A stretch of DNA of 64,000 nt from DATFVA01 sp963764235 (GTDB taxonomy: Bacteria > Bacteroidota > Ignavibacteria > Ignavibacteriales > Ignavibacteriaceae): positions 248,001-312,000 of the forward strand of contig CAVXRO010000006.1 of assembly GCA_963764235.1 (NCBI GenBank), in the 5' to 3' direction. The translations under genes were made by a program, and so were the position numbers. The first letter of the stretch is position 1; each line of letters begins with the position of its first letter. Shown in pieces: positions 34,731 to 42,986 of this stretch. Below the pieces are notes generated by a model, which was not told where the DNA came from, did no database searches, and worked only from the letters and a program-made list of their open reading frames with translations.

Positions 34731-36625
34731 GAGAGTTCCTCTTTTTTTCTTTCCAATTCGTCCCATCTATCATAAAGCTGCTTAACTTTGGATTTGGCAT
34801 CTTCATGCTGCTGGTTCAGTTCATTAGTCTGTTCTGCATATTTCAGATAAAAATCGGCAGAGGCGAATATCTTTTCAATTTTATCAACTTCAGATTCAGC
34901 ATCAATTATCTTTTCTTCAATCTGCTCAAGTTCTAATGCATCTTTATAACTAAGTTTGGTTGGTTTCGATTTTGCTCTAGCTGGACTGGCCCCGGATTCC
35001 TTTTTATCTTTTGACTGCTGAGCTTCTTTTTCTTTAAGCCGTATTCTTTTCTTTTCAAGATAGTAATCGTAATCCCCCTCACTATAATAGATCTCCTTGT
35101 TTCCTTCCAAATCAATTATTCCGCTGCAGACACGGTTCAGGAAATATCTGTCGTGACTAACAACCACAACGCAGCCCTCAAAAGAGATCAGCGCTTCTTC
35201 AAGTATTCTTAATGTGGGGAGATCAAGGTCATTGGTCGGTTCATCCAGCATCAGAAAATTCCCACCGCTGCTCAGGATCTTTGCAAGTGTAAGTCTGCTT
35301 TTCTCTCCGCCGGAAAGCTTACCTACATTTGTATTTATTCTGTCATCCGTAAAGAGGAATCTTCTAAGGTAAGTGAATATGCTGATCTGCTGCTTCCCGA
35401 ATTTGACTGTTTCACTTCCTTCACCTATCGCTTTGATGACTGTATCTTCATCATTTAAGAGGAGTCTTGACTGATCTACATAATTAAATATTGTTGTTTC
35501 CCCGGCTTCAATTACTCCTTCTGCCGGAGGTATTTCACCCAGGATAGTTCTTAAGAGAGTTGTTTTCCCTGACCCGTTTGACCCTACGATCCCAATATTT
35601 TTTCCTGGCTCAAAATTAAAATTGAATCCTTCAAATAACGTCTTTCCGCCCGGATTAACTGAAAGGTTTTTTATCTCTACAACCTTTTTACCCAGACGAT
35701 CAGCCGGAGGAATAATTAAATCAACATCAAGTTCCTTTTCAGCAGGTCCCTGTGAGGAGATTTCATAGAAGTTGTCAAGCCTGCTTTTAGCCTTAGTTCT
35801 TCTTGCCCTCGGTCCCCGTCTTACCCATTCAAGTTCACGTTTCAGGAACTGCTGACGTTTACGTTCCTCAACTCCCTTAACCGCCTGTCTTTCGGTTTTA
35901 TTTACAAGGTAATCTGTATAGTTACCCTGATGAGAATAAAATGTGCCTGAAGAAAGCTCGACAATTCTGTTGGCTATCCTGTCGAGAAAATACCGGTCGT
36001 GAGTAACAAAAACGCAGGTGCCTTTATAACCGGCAAGGAAATCCTCCAGCCATTCTATTGAGTTTGTATCGAGATGATTTGTAGGTTCATCCAGGATAAG
36101 CAGGTCGGGTTTGGAGATAAGCGCACGGCAGAGCGCAACACGTCTTTTTTCTCCCCCGGAAAGATTGGAAACATTCCTTTCTATCCCGGGAGCATCAAGA
36201 GATTCAGCCAGTACTTTAATCCGTTTTTCGAGGTTCCAGGAATCAAGGCGGAGGATAGTTTCTTCGAGATGATGTTTTTGCAGCGAGTTGAATGAAGTTT
36301 GCTCATATTCTTTAATCAAATCAAGTTCGTTGACTGCCCCTGATAAAATATTATCAAAGACATTCCTGTTTTCATCCAGAGTAAATTCCTGCGATAGAAA
36401 CCCAATTACAAAATTTTTCTTTTTGGCAACTTCCCCGCAGTCAGGGATCATGAGTCCGGAAATAATTTTCAGGAAAGTTGATTTCCCTGCACCGTTTCTT
36501 CCGACCAGTCCGATCCTGTCTCCTTCGTGAATACTAAGGGACGCTTTATCTAAAATGATCTGTTCTCCGAAATGAACTTCAAGTTCCATCGCGGTTAGAA
36601 TAACAGGGGCAATATTATCGGCCAT
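34727..36625 (-). CDS. uup: ABC-F family ATPase, Uup type
   Basis: 632 residues with two ABC cassettes in one chain and no membrane domain. The first has Walker A GRNGAGKST near 42, signature LSGGEKRRVAL near 154 and LILDEPTNHLD. The second has GSNGSGKTT near 350, LSGGEKSRLTL near 437 and LMLDEPTNDLD. A basic linker rich in Arg/Lys separates the cassettes, and a C-terminal coiled coil (about 560-632) is diagnostic of Uup and binds DNA in E. coli. ABC-F proteins act on ribosomes or on precise excision/repair intermediates. Confidence 0.93.
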   Translation of the reverse strand: MADNIAPVILTAMELEVHFGEQIILDKASLSIHEGDRIGLVGRNGAGKSTFLKIISGLMIPDCGEVAKKKNFVIGFLSQEFTLDENRNVFDNILSGAVNELDLIKEYEQTSFNSLQKHHLEETILRLDSWNLEKRIKVLAESLDAPGIERNVSNLSGGEKRRVALCRALISKPDLLILDEPTNHLDTNSIEWLEDFLAGYKGTCVFVTHDRYFLDRIANRIVELSSGTFYSHQGNYTDYLVNKTERQAVKGVEERKRQQFLKRELEWVRRGPRARRTKAKSRLDNFYEISSQGPAEKELDVDLIIPPADRLGKKVVEIKNLSVNPGGKTLFEGFNFNFEPGKNIGIVGSNGSGKTTLLRTILGEIPPAEGVIEAGETTIFNYVDQSRLLLNDEDTVIKAIGEGSETVKFGKQQISIFTYLRRFLFTDDRINTNVGKLSGGEKSRLTLAKILSSGGNFLMLDEPTNDLDLPTLRILEEALISFEGCVVVVSHDRYFLNRVCSGIIDLEGNKEIYYSEGDYDYYLEKKRIRLKEKEAQQSKDKKESGASPARAKSKPTKLSYKDALELEQIEEKIIDAESEVDKIEKIFASADFYLKYAEQTNELNQQHEDAKSKVKQLYDRWDELERKKEELS

Positions 36626-36740
36626 AAATTGAAATTATACGAAATTAAAGGAGGTGCAAATATAAGCTAACGGGTTATAAGTAAATATGTAAAGATTTGA
36701 ACCATGTGGAAATTTGATATGAACCTTTCAGGAAAGATGG

Positions 36741-37367
36741 TCAGGATTTTTTAAATATTATCACCAGAATCCTTGGGATGAATGGGTTGTCCCCATCAAA
36801 AAATTCATCCAGGTGAGATATTTCAAGTCCCGACTTTTTAGCCGCATTAATAAAATCTGAAATATTATGATTAAAACATTCCAGCACCTGCAGACCCCCT
36901 TCTGTTTCGAACCTTGCTTTCGTACCGGAATACTGCTTATAGGGATGGAGTTCTCCGAGATAAACATACCCTCCTGGTGATAAAGTCCGGGATGCTTCAT
37001 TAAAAACATGCTCGAGGTTTTGTATATGTTCGAGCACAAGGCTGAAACTCACCAGGTCGTAATAGCTATTTAGAAAATCCCAGCCGTCTCTGATATCAGA
37101 CTGGATGAACTGAACTTTGTCAGAATGAATTTTTTCCTTTGCCCTGGCAATCATCTCTTCTGAAAAATCAACGGCGGTTATATGCTCTGCATTCTGCAGA
37201 AGCCATTCCGTATTTTTTCCTGTTCCGCATCCGATCTCCAGACAATTACTTAAACTGGATTCAGCAAGCGTTTCACTGAAGGCTCTTGCTTCAAGATCCC
37301 TGGTTTTATTCGCGTCTGTGTCATATCGTTCCGACCAGAGGTTATATGCTTGTTTTGTATCCATCAA
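36741..37367 (-). CDS. Class I SAM-dependent methyltransferase
   Basis: 208 residues. The SAM-binding motif LEIGCGTGKNTEWLL is near residue 43, followed by ITAVDFSEEM, FIQSDIRDGWDF near 86 and LVSFSLVLEHI near 103, the typical order of a small-molecule methyltransferase (Methyltransf_11/25). No substrate-specific feature is visible. It lies 5 bp after the GlxA-type regulator gene and should be co-transcribed with it. Confidence 0.88.
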   Translation of the reverse strand: MMDTKQAYNLWSERYDTDANKTRDLEARAFSETLAESSLSNCLEIGCGTGKNTEWLLQNAEHITAVDFSEEMIARAKEKIHSDKVQFIQSDIRDGWDFLNSYYDLVSFSLVLEHIQNLEHVFNEASRTLSPGGYVYLGELHPYKQYSGTKARFETEGGLQVLECFNHNISDFINAAKKSGLEISHLDEFFDGDNPFIPRILVIIFKKS

Positions 37368-37372
37368 ATATG

Positions 37373-38353
37373 CTAAGCTGCCAGCTCACGGTTATATTTA
37401 TTTCTGTATTGGACGGGTGATAATCCTGTTATCTTTTTAAATGTTGTTCGGAAGGCCTTTGTGTCTGTATAGCCCACCTTGTACATTATCTCACTGATAT
37501 TTTCCATCGAAGTTTCCAGGCTCATTTTGGCTGCTTCCACTTTAACACGCTGAATATATTCTACTACTGTATTAGCGGTGGCCTTCTTGAACCTACGCTC
37601 AAGGTTTCTTCTGCTGAGTGCAAGCATTGATGCAAGCTGTTCGACGGTAATTTTATCGTGGTAATTACTTTCGATGAACTCCTGTGCTTTTTTAATCTGT
37701 TCATCCTCGTGTTCCTTTTGTCCCCGGAACATTATAAAAGGAGATTGGCTGTCGCGGTCAATGTCAATCATAAATGCTTTCGAAATCAATACGGCCACTT
37801 CTCGCCCTGAAAATTTTTCTATAAGATACAGCAGTAAATTCAGGTACGAATAGGCTCCGCCGCTTGTATAAATTCCCGTATCTTCAGTCATTATCTTATC
37901 ATCAAGCAGATTTACCGTCGGGTACATTTTTCTGAAATCATTAGCAAACCTCCAGTGGGTTGTGCACCGTCTGCCTTCCAGAAGTCCTGTGGCCGCAAGA
38001 AAAAATGATCCAATACAAAAGCTTGCTATCTCAGCCCCTTTTTTATACTGTTCTATGACCCATGGAATAAATTCTTTATTTCTTTCGATAGCTTTCTTCT
38101 GATCACCGAAAAGAGCAGGTACAATTATTAAGTCGGTTTTATTGATGTTGCTAATGAGAACATCAGGGTTTATAGTAAACAGGCCTGTCGATTGCCTGGT
38201 CTCTTTTGATATTCCTGCAAGGTGTATGTCAAATATAGGTTCTCTGTCCATTTCTTTAAGCAATTCGTTAACTTCAGAAAAGATCTGGTACGTTCCTTCA
38301 ATATTGACCATGCTGGTATGACCCAGCGGAATTAATATAGATATGTGTTTCAT
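37373..38353 (-). CDS. GlxA-type transcriptional regulator (DJ-1/PfpI + AraC HTH)
   Basis: 326 residues. The N-terminal DJ-1/PfpI-like domain (about 1-200) keeps the nucleophile-elbow pattern ASFCIGSFFLAATGLL with Cys117. The C-terminal AraC/XylS domain (about 220-320) has two helix-turn-helix motifs, EQLASMLALSRRNLERRFKK and the signature ISEIMYKVGYTDTKAFRTTF. Such regulators usually sense small metabolites and activate adjacent genes. It is divergent from the NTF2-VOC-RibD cluster across 381 bp that contains paired direct repeats, its probable binding sites. Confidence 0.92.
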   Translation of the reverse strand: MKHISILIPLGHTSMVNIEGTYQIFSEVNELLKEMDREPIFDIHLAGISKETRQSTGLFTINPDVLISNINKTDLIIVPALFGDQKKAIERNKEFIPWVIEQYKKGAEIASFCIGSFFLAATGLLEGRRCTTHWRFANDFRKMYPTVNLLDDKIMTEDTGIYTSGGAYSYLNLLLYLIEKFSGREVAVLISKAFMIDIDRDSQSPFIMFRGQKEHEDEQIKKAQEFIESNYHDKITVEQLASMLALSRRNLERRFKKATANTVVEYIQRVKVEAAKMSLETSMENISEIMYKVGYTDTKAFRTTFKKITGLSPVQYRNKYNRELAA

Positions 38354-38419
38354 AAGTCATTTATGAAATTAGGGTTTTTAAAAATCTGGTTAAATAATAA
38401 TAAATATAGAAATCCGGCC

Positions 38420-38558
38420 TGTCGCAATCAACCCCTTAAGCTGTCGTAATTACATCCCCTTTGAGATAAAACACCTGTGATACATTAAAAAATATCCAAA
38501 TTCCGCTGAGTTTAATGATTGTCGCATTTCCCCCTTAAAAATGACGGATTTACACCTA
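38420..38558. promoter_or_regulatory. Two pairs of 22-bp-spaced direct repeats, probable AraC-family operator
   Basis: Four copies of a motif of the form TGTCGYAWTTAC then CCCCTTA start at 38420, 38442, 38520 and 38542. Spacing within each pair is exactly 22 bp (two helical turns) and the pairs are 100 bp apart. The first three cores are TGTCGCAAT, TGTCGTAAT and TGTCGCATT; the fourth (TGACGGATTTACACC) is weaker. All are on the + strand in tandem. Direct half-sites about 21 bp apart are the usual binding arrangement of AraC-family regulators. Confidence 0.65.
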
Positions 38559-38637
38559 ACATGTTTTGAGTATGTCAGTTAGATTTGCATTGAGATCAGG
38601 ACAGTAATACAAATAAAAAATTTTTGAAATGATATCA

Positions 38638-38673
38638 GTACGACAAACTGAATATCGCAGGGAACAGTCGTAC
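38638..38673. promoter_or_regulatory. Inverted repeat GTACGAC ... GTCGTAC
   Basis: Two perfect 7-bp arms (38638-38644 and 38667-38673) are separated by 22 bp, 62 bp before the first gene of the VOC/RibD cluster. The arms share the GTCGTA core with the direct repeats upstream. It may be a further regulator site; it has no T tract and is not a terminator. Confidence 0.4.
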
Positions 38674-38734
38674 GTATTTATGAAATCCTGTATACTGGTC
38701 CCCGAAGGATGGATAATTAAATACTAAAATTGTT

Positions 38735-39091
38735 ATGTCTGTAAGAAATAAAAAACTAGTGATGAATTTCCTTGACGGTTTTATTCGGGGCAATAAAAAG
38801 GACTGTATAAACTATTTAACTGATGATATCAGATGGAATATTGTAGGTATGCCCTCCATCAGCGGAAAACAGAATTTTCTTCAGGCAATGGAAATGATGG
38901 AACTCTGGAAATCATCATTCATAAACAGCGCCTCCGGAAGAACAACGAACATAATTGCTGAGAAAGATTTCGTCGTCGTAGAAAGCGCAGGAGGAAATAG
39001 TAATTCCGCTAACTGTGATATCTACAAAATTATAAATGGAAGGATCCGTGAAATGACATCTTATATTGTGGATACTTCTGTGAATGAGTAA
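38735..39091 (+). CDS. NTF2-like / SnoaL-type protein
   Basis: 118 residues of the cone-shaped NTF2-like fold: a helical start (LVMNFLDGFIRGNKKDCINY), DDIRWNIVGMPSISGKQNF and a C-terminal beta sheet (YKIINGRIREMTSYI). Family members include ketosteroid isomerases, polyketide cyclases and many non-enzymatic ligand binders; no catalytic set can be assigned. It is the first of eight same-strand genes downstream of the presumed GlxA-regulator sites. Confidence 0.75.
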   Translation: MSVRNKKLVMNFLDGFIRGNKKDCINYLTDDIRWNIVGMPSISGKQNFLQAMEMMELWKSSFINSASGRTTNIIAEKDFVVVESAGGNSNSANCDIYKIINGRIREMTSYIVDTSVNE

Positions 39092-39136
39092 AACAGGTCG
39101 TGAATATTTTATTAATAAATATGAAAGGATAAGGAT

Positions 39137-39526
39137 ATGGTTAAGTATAGTAAAGCATTCAGCAGCTTTTCAGTTAATGATTCACAGAAAGCAAAAGATT
39201 TCTATTCAAATAAACTTGGACTTAAAGTAACGGAGGTACCAGAAATGAAAGGGCTCCTCAACCTTCATATAAAAGGCAATGAAAATGTGATGATCTATCC
39301 AAAGCCTAATCATCAGCCGGCAACTTTCACGGTACTGAATTTTATGGTGCCAGATGTTGAAAAGACTGTTGATGAGCTTACGGCTAAGGGTGTAAAGTTT
39401 GAGATATATAATGAGGAGAATTTAAAGACTGATAACAAAGGTATTAGCCGCGGGCCGGGCCCTACGATAGCCTGGCTCAGAGATCCTGCAGGTAATTTTA
39501 TTTCAATAATGGAAGAAGTTAAATAA
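39137..39526 (+). CDS. VOC family protein (glyoxalase/bleomycin-resistance fold)
   Basis: 129 residues of one VOC module made of two beta-alpha-beta-beta-beta repeats: FSSFSVNDSQKAKDFYSNKL near residue 7, and TVLNFMVPDVEKTVDELTAK near 66, ending WLRDPAGNFISIMEE. Metal-ligand positions of glyoxalase are not obviously complete. An AAGGATAAGG precedes the start. Substrate unknown; members bind or modify small electrophiles and antibiotics. Confidence 0.85.
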   Translation: MVKYSKAFSSFSVNDSQKAKDFYSNKLGLKVTEVPEMKGLLNLHIKGNENVMIYPKPNHQPATFTVLNFMVPDVEKTVDELTAKGVKFEIYNEENLKTDNKGISRGPGPTIAWLRDPAGNFISIMEEVK

Positions 39527-39553
39527 AAAATAAAATCATAAGGAGATAAAAAA

Positions 39554-39982
39554 ATGGTAACGATTAATCCGTATTTAAATTTCCCGGGAAATACCGAGGA
39601 AGCTTTTAATTTTTACAGATCAGTTTTCGGAGGAGAATTTGCGGGACTTACAAGGTTCAAAGACATTCCGGATGGAGCTAAACTTAATACAAAAGAAAAA
39701 GAAATGCTTATGCATATTTCGCTGCCGATCGGGAAGGGAAATACACTCATGGCAACTGATGCTCTTGAATCAATGGGACATCCATTAAAAGCCGGTAACA
39801 ATTTTTCTCTTTCCGTTGAAACTGAAAGCAAAGAGGAAGCAGACAAAATATTTAAAGGACTTTCGGAAGGCGGGAAGGTAACTATGCCTCAGGGAGATAC
39901 TTTCTGGGGCTCATATTTCGGAATGGTGAACGATAAATTCGGAATGCAGTGGATGGTAAGTTACACCTCGAAACAGTCATAA
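39554..39982 (+). CDS. VOC family protein, PhnB type
   Basis: 142 residues of the PhnB/3-demethylubiquinone-methyltransferase-like VOC group. Landmarks are NPYLNFPGNTEEAFNFYRSVF at the N-terminus, GNTLMATDALES in the middle, and TFWGSYFGMVNDKFGMQWMV at the end, which is the conserved W-G-x2-F-G-x3-D-x-F-G-x-x-W pattern. An AGGAG Shine-Dalgarno precedes the ATG. Despite the family name these proteins are generally not methyltransferases. It lies 28 bp after another VOC gene. Confidence 0.87.
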   Translation: MVTINPYLNFPGNTEEAFNFYRSVFGGEFAGLTRFKDIPDGAKLNTKEKEMLMHISLPIGKGNTLMATDALESMGHPLKAGNNFSLSVETESKEEADKIFKGLSEGGKVTMPQGDTFWGSYFGMVNDKFGMQWMVSYTSKQS

Positions 39983-40060
39983 TGGCGTTGTCGTTTAGTG
40001 ATGACTTACGAAATAGATTAAATGAGACTTTGATTAAATTATTAAACGGAAGGAAATGAG

Positions 40061-40960
40061 ATGCAAAAGATAAGTCCTTTTTTATGGTTTGATAAAGAGG
40101 CTAAAGATGCTGCCAATTTTTATACTTCAGTCTTCACGAGTTCCAAAATGGGAGGTATAACGAAATATAACGATGCAAGCGCAGCAGCTTCAGGGATGCA
40201 GGCTGGCTCAGTCATGACAGTATCATTTGAAATCGATGGTTATAGTCTTACAGCAATTAATGCAGGTCCCGTTTTTAAAATAAATCCCTCAATTTCATTT
40301 TTTATTCATTCAAAGGATGAAAAAGAAATTGATGATCTATGGAAAAAACTTTCTGACGACGGAAAAGTTCTGATGGAATTAAATAAATATGACTGGAGCA
40401 AAAAATACGGCTGGGTTGAGGATAAATTCGGTGTGTCCTGGCAGCTCATGCTGATGGAAAACGATTTTAAACAGAATATAGTTCCATCGTTGTTATTTAC
40501 AGGTAAAGCTTACGGAAAAGCAAACGAAGCAATCAATTATTATACATCTATTTTTAAGAATGCTAAAGTAGAAAATGTATTCAAATACGGCCCGGATTCT
40601 CCACCTAACGACCCGGAAGCTTTAATGTTTGCTGACTTTACTCTTGAAGGTAAATTATTTGCTGCAATGGATGGCGCCGGCGAACATAATTTTCAGTTTA
40701 ATGAAGCGGTTTCATTTGTAGTTAATTGTGATGATCAAAAAGAACTTGATCATTACTGGAATAAACTTTCCGAAGGCGGAGATCCCAATGCACAAATGTG
40801 CGGATGGCTGAAAGATAAATATGGAGTATCCTGGCAGATTGTCCCTTCAGTTCTGCCGCAGCTATTAAGTAACGGCAAAAAGAGTCAGAAAGTGATGGAA
40901 CAGGTTCTGAAAATGAAGAAGCTGAATATAGCAGAATTACAAAAAGCATACGGATCCTAG
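40061..40960 (+). CDS. Tandem PhnB-type VOC protein (two domains)
   Basis: 299 residues made of two consecutive PhnB-type VOC domains. The first is about 1-140, from SPFLWFDKEAKDAANFYTSV to KKYGWVEDKFGVSWQLML. The second is about 145-280, from VPSLLFTGKAYGKANEAINY to CGWLKDKYGVSWQIVP. The duplicated W-x2-D-K-(F/Y)-G-V-S-W-Q motif shows an internal duplication. A short helical tail (about 280-299) ends it. Substrate unknown. Confidence 0.88.
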   Translation: MQKISPFLWFDKEAKDAANFYTSVFTSSKMGGITKYNDASAAASGMQAGSVMTVSFEIDGYSLTAINAGPVFKINPSISFFIHSKDEKEIDDLWKKLSDDGKVLMELNKYDWSKKYGWVEDKFGVSWQLMLMENDFKQNIVPSLLFTGKAYGKANEAINYYTSIFKNAKVENVFKYGPDSPPNDPEALMFADFTLEGKLFAAMDGAGEHNFQFNEAVSFVVNCDDQKELDHYWNKLSEGGDPNAQMCGWLKDKYGVSWQIVPSVLPQLLSNGKKSQKVMEQVLKMKKLNIAELQKAYGS

Positions 40961-40977
40961 AGAAAGGAATAGAATAA

Positions 40978-41601
40978 ATGAGAAAACTGGTGGTTAATAC
41001 TTTCGTTACTCTCGACGGGGTTATGCAGGCTCCCGGCGGCCCCGAAGAGGATACTGACGGCGGCTTTAAAGACGGAGGCTGGTCTTTCCATTACTGGGAT
41101 GATCTTATGGGAAAGACTATGGACGAATTTATGTCACAGCCGTTTGATCTTCTGCTCGGTAGAAGAACATACGAAATATTCGCTGCTCACTGGCCGAAAA
41201 TTGAGAATGAGCCGACTGCAGATAAGCTTAATTCTATTAAAAAATATGTTGTATCAACCACCTTAAAAAAGGTTGACTGGAATAATTCATCTTTAATAAA
41301 GACTGATGTAGTAAACCAGATAAAAAAATTGAAGGAAGGAGAGGGTCCTGAGATTCAGGTTCACGGAAGCAGCAATCTGATACAGACTCTTCTCAAAAAT
41401 GATCTTGCCGACGAATATAATCTCTGGGTATTTCCTGTAACTGTCGGGAAGGGGAAGAGATTGTTTGGAGATGGTACTATAGCGGGGAATTGGACGCTTA
41501 AAGAGAGTAAAGCATCATCTACAGGTGTGGTTATTAGTACTTATGAGTCTGCGGGTGAATTAAAAACAGGTTCCTTTGCTCTTAATAATTCAGGTGACTA
41601 A
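40978..41601 (+). CDS. Dihydrofolate reductase family protein (RibD C-terminal type)
   Basis: 207 residues of the RibD_C / YyaP-like reductase fold. Landmarks are LVVNTFVTLDGVMQAPGGP at the start, LLGRRTYEIFAAHWP near 58, and a Rossmann-like end with IQVHGSSNLIQTLL near 124 and LADEYNLWVFPVTVGKGKRL near 140. The family binds NADPH, but the natural substrate of stand-alone members is mostly unknown. It is one of two such proteins in this cluster, here 17 bp after the tandem VOC gene. Confidence 0.88.
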   Translation: MRKLVVNTFVTLDGVMQAPGGPEEDTDGGFKDGGWSFHYWDDLMGKTMDEFMSQPFDLLLGRRTYEIFAAHWPKIENEPTADKLNSIKKYVVSTTLKKVDWNNSSLIKTDVVNQIKKLKEGEGPEIQVHGSSNLIQTLLKNDLADEYNLWVFPVTVGKGKRLFGDGTIAGNWTLKESKASSTGVVISTYESAGELKTGSFALNNSGD

Positions 41602-41651
41602 AGTGTTTTTAAAATGAGAATAAAATAATAACTAACAAAAGGAAGAATTAT

Positions 41652-42053
41652 ATGTCAAAGATGAACCCGGTGGTACATTTTGAAGTGCCCGCCGAAAACA
41701 GAAAGAGGATGGCAGATTTTTATACAAAGACTTTCGGATGGAGTATTCAGCAGCTTGGTGCTGAAATGGGTGATTACATGATTGTCTCCACATCAGAAAC
41801 TGACGGAAAGGGACACCCTGTTAGACCCGGAAATATCGGGGGAGGGTTTTATCAGAAACCAAAGGATGGCTCAGCCGATCATCCGTCGGTTGTAATTGCG
41901 GTTGATGATATTAATGAATCTATCAAAAAGGTAAAATCGGGCGGCGGTACTGTACTTGGTGAACCAATGGAAATTCCGGGCATAGGTATGTATGTCTCGT
42001 TCAAAGATACTGAAGGTAACCGCCTAAGTATACTGCAGCCTTCTGATATGTGA
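41652..42053 (+). CDS. VOC family protein
   Basis: 133 residues, one VOC module: NPVVHFEVPAENRKRMADFY near the start, GNIGGGFYQKP in the centre, VVIAVDDINESIKKVKSGGG near 81 and SFKDTEGNRLSILQP at the end. The pattern fits the glyoxalase-like subgroup common as paralogues in Bacteroidota. AGGAAG precedes the ATG. Substrate unknown. Confidence 0.87.
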   Translation: MSKMNPVVHFEVPAENRKRMADFYTKTFGWSIQQLGAEMGDYMIVSTSETDGKGHPVRPGNIGGGFYQKPKDGSADHPSVVIAVDDINESIKKVKSGGGTVLGEPMEIPGIGMYVSFKDTEGNRLSILQPSDM

Positions 42054-42066
42054 TCAAGGGGGATAA

Positions 42067-42636
42067 ATGAGAAAAGTTGTTTTTTCTATTAACAGTACTA
42101 TCAATGGATTTGCAGATCATACAACCGTAATTGCCGATGAAGAACTGCATGATTTTTTTACGGGATTGCTAAATGACAGTGACGTTAGTCTGATGGGAAG
42201 AAAAACGTACCAGTTGATGGCAAGCTATTGGCCGGTTGCACACAAAGATCCCGAATGTACTGAGAGTATGAAAAGATTTGCTGATCAATTTAATGCGATG
42301 AAGAAAATAATTTTTTCAAATACTCTTAATAATGTTGAATGGCAAAATTCGGTTCTTGCTGAGAAAGATCTTCTCTCGACGGTTCTTGAACTAAAAAAAG
42401 AAAACGGGAAAAGCATTTTTGCCGGAAGCATAAACATTGCCGGGCAGTTATTTAAGCATAATCTCATTGATGAGTTCTGGTTCGTTATTCATCCCGTAAT
42501 AGCGGGTACAGGCCCCCGATTATTTGAGGGGATTATTAATGTAAATAATCTTCAACTGATAGATTCAAAGAAATTTAACTCCGGGGCAATCGCTCTACAT
42601 TATAAAAAACCGAAAGGTGGAACAGCTAATGTTTAA
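42067..42636 (+). CDS. Dihydrofolate reductase family protein (RibD C-terminal type)
   Basis: 189 residues, paralogous to the reductase at 40978-41601: VVFSINSTINGFADHTTV at the N-terminus, LMGRKTYQLMASYWPVA near 40, SIFAGSINIAGQLFKH near 117 and LIDEFWFVIHPVIAGTGPRL near 134. An NADPH-binding reductase fold; substrate unknown. It follows the VOC gene by 13 bp and precedes the last gene of the cluster by 21 bp. Confidence 0.88.
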   Translation: MRKVVFSINSTINGFADHTTVIADEELHDFFTGLLNDSDVSLMGRKTYQLMASYWPVAHKDPECTESMKRFADQFNAMKKIIFSNTLNNVEWQNSVLAEKDLLSTVLELKKENGKSIFAGSINIAGQLFKHNLIDEFWFVIHPVIAGTGPRLFEGIINVNNLQLIDSKKFNSGAIALHYKKPKGGTANV

Positions 42637-42657
42637 AATAAAAATCGAAGGCGAAAT

Positions 42658-42954
42658 ATGTATCTTATAAGAGATGTTTTTCATGCAAAACCAGGGAAGG
42701 CAAAAGAACTGGTGAAAAAATTTAAACAAGCTTTACCATTTATGGAAAGGCAGGGGATGCAAGGTTCTAAGGTGATGACAGACATTGCAGCACCTTACTG
42801 GACAGTCGTAATTGAATCAGAAATAGAAGACCTTGGAGATTTTGCAAAGGAACTCCGTGAAGGAGGGACAATGAATCCAGAGCTCGTTAAAATTATGGAG
42901 GGATACATGGACCTGATTACCGGCGGATACCGTGAAATATTCCTGATTGAATGA
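42658..42954 (+). CDS. Small conserved-looking protein, possible dimeric alpha/beta barrel
   Basis: 98 residues. I do not recognise it with certainty. The pattern of a strand (YLIRDVFHAKPGKAKELVKK), a helix, a strand (WTVVIESEIEDLGDFAKEL) and a C-terminal strand (YREIFLIE) resembles NIPSNAP/ABM-type dimeric ferredoxin-like proteins. There is no signal peptide or membrane segment. It is the last of the eight co-directional genes of the VOC/RibD cluster and is convergent with the DUF2279 gene. Confidence 0.65.
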   Translation: MYLIRDVFHAKPGKAKELVKKFKQALPFMERQGMQGSKVMTDIAAPYWTVVIESEIEDLGDFAKELREGGTMNPELVKIMEGYMDLITGGYREIFLIE

Positions 42955-42986
42955 GTTAAAATAATCCGGAGTCAGATCAGGATGGA

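Noticed and set aside
36741..42954. The VOC/RibD cluster as an antibiotic biosynthetic gene cluster
   Set aside because: No synthase, ligase, precursor peptide or exporter is present. The set fits detoxification or metabolite handling better than biosynthesis.
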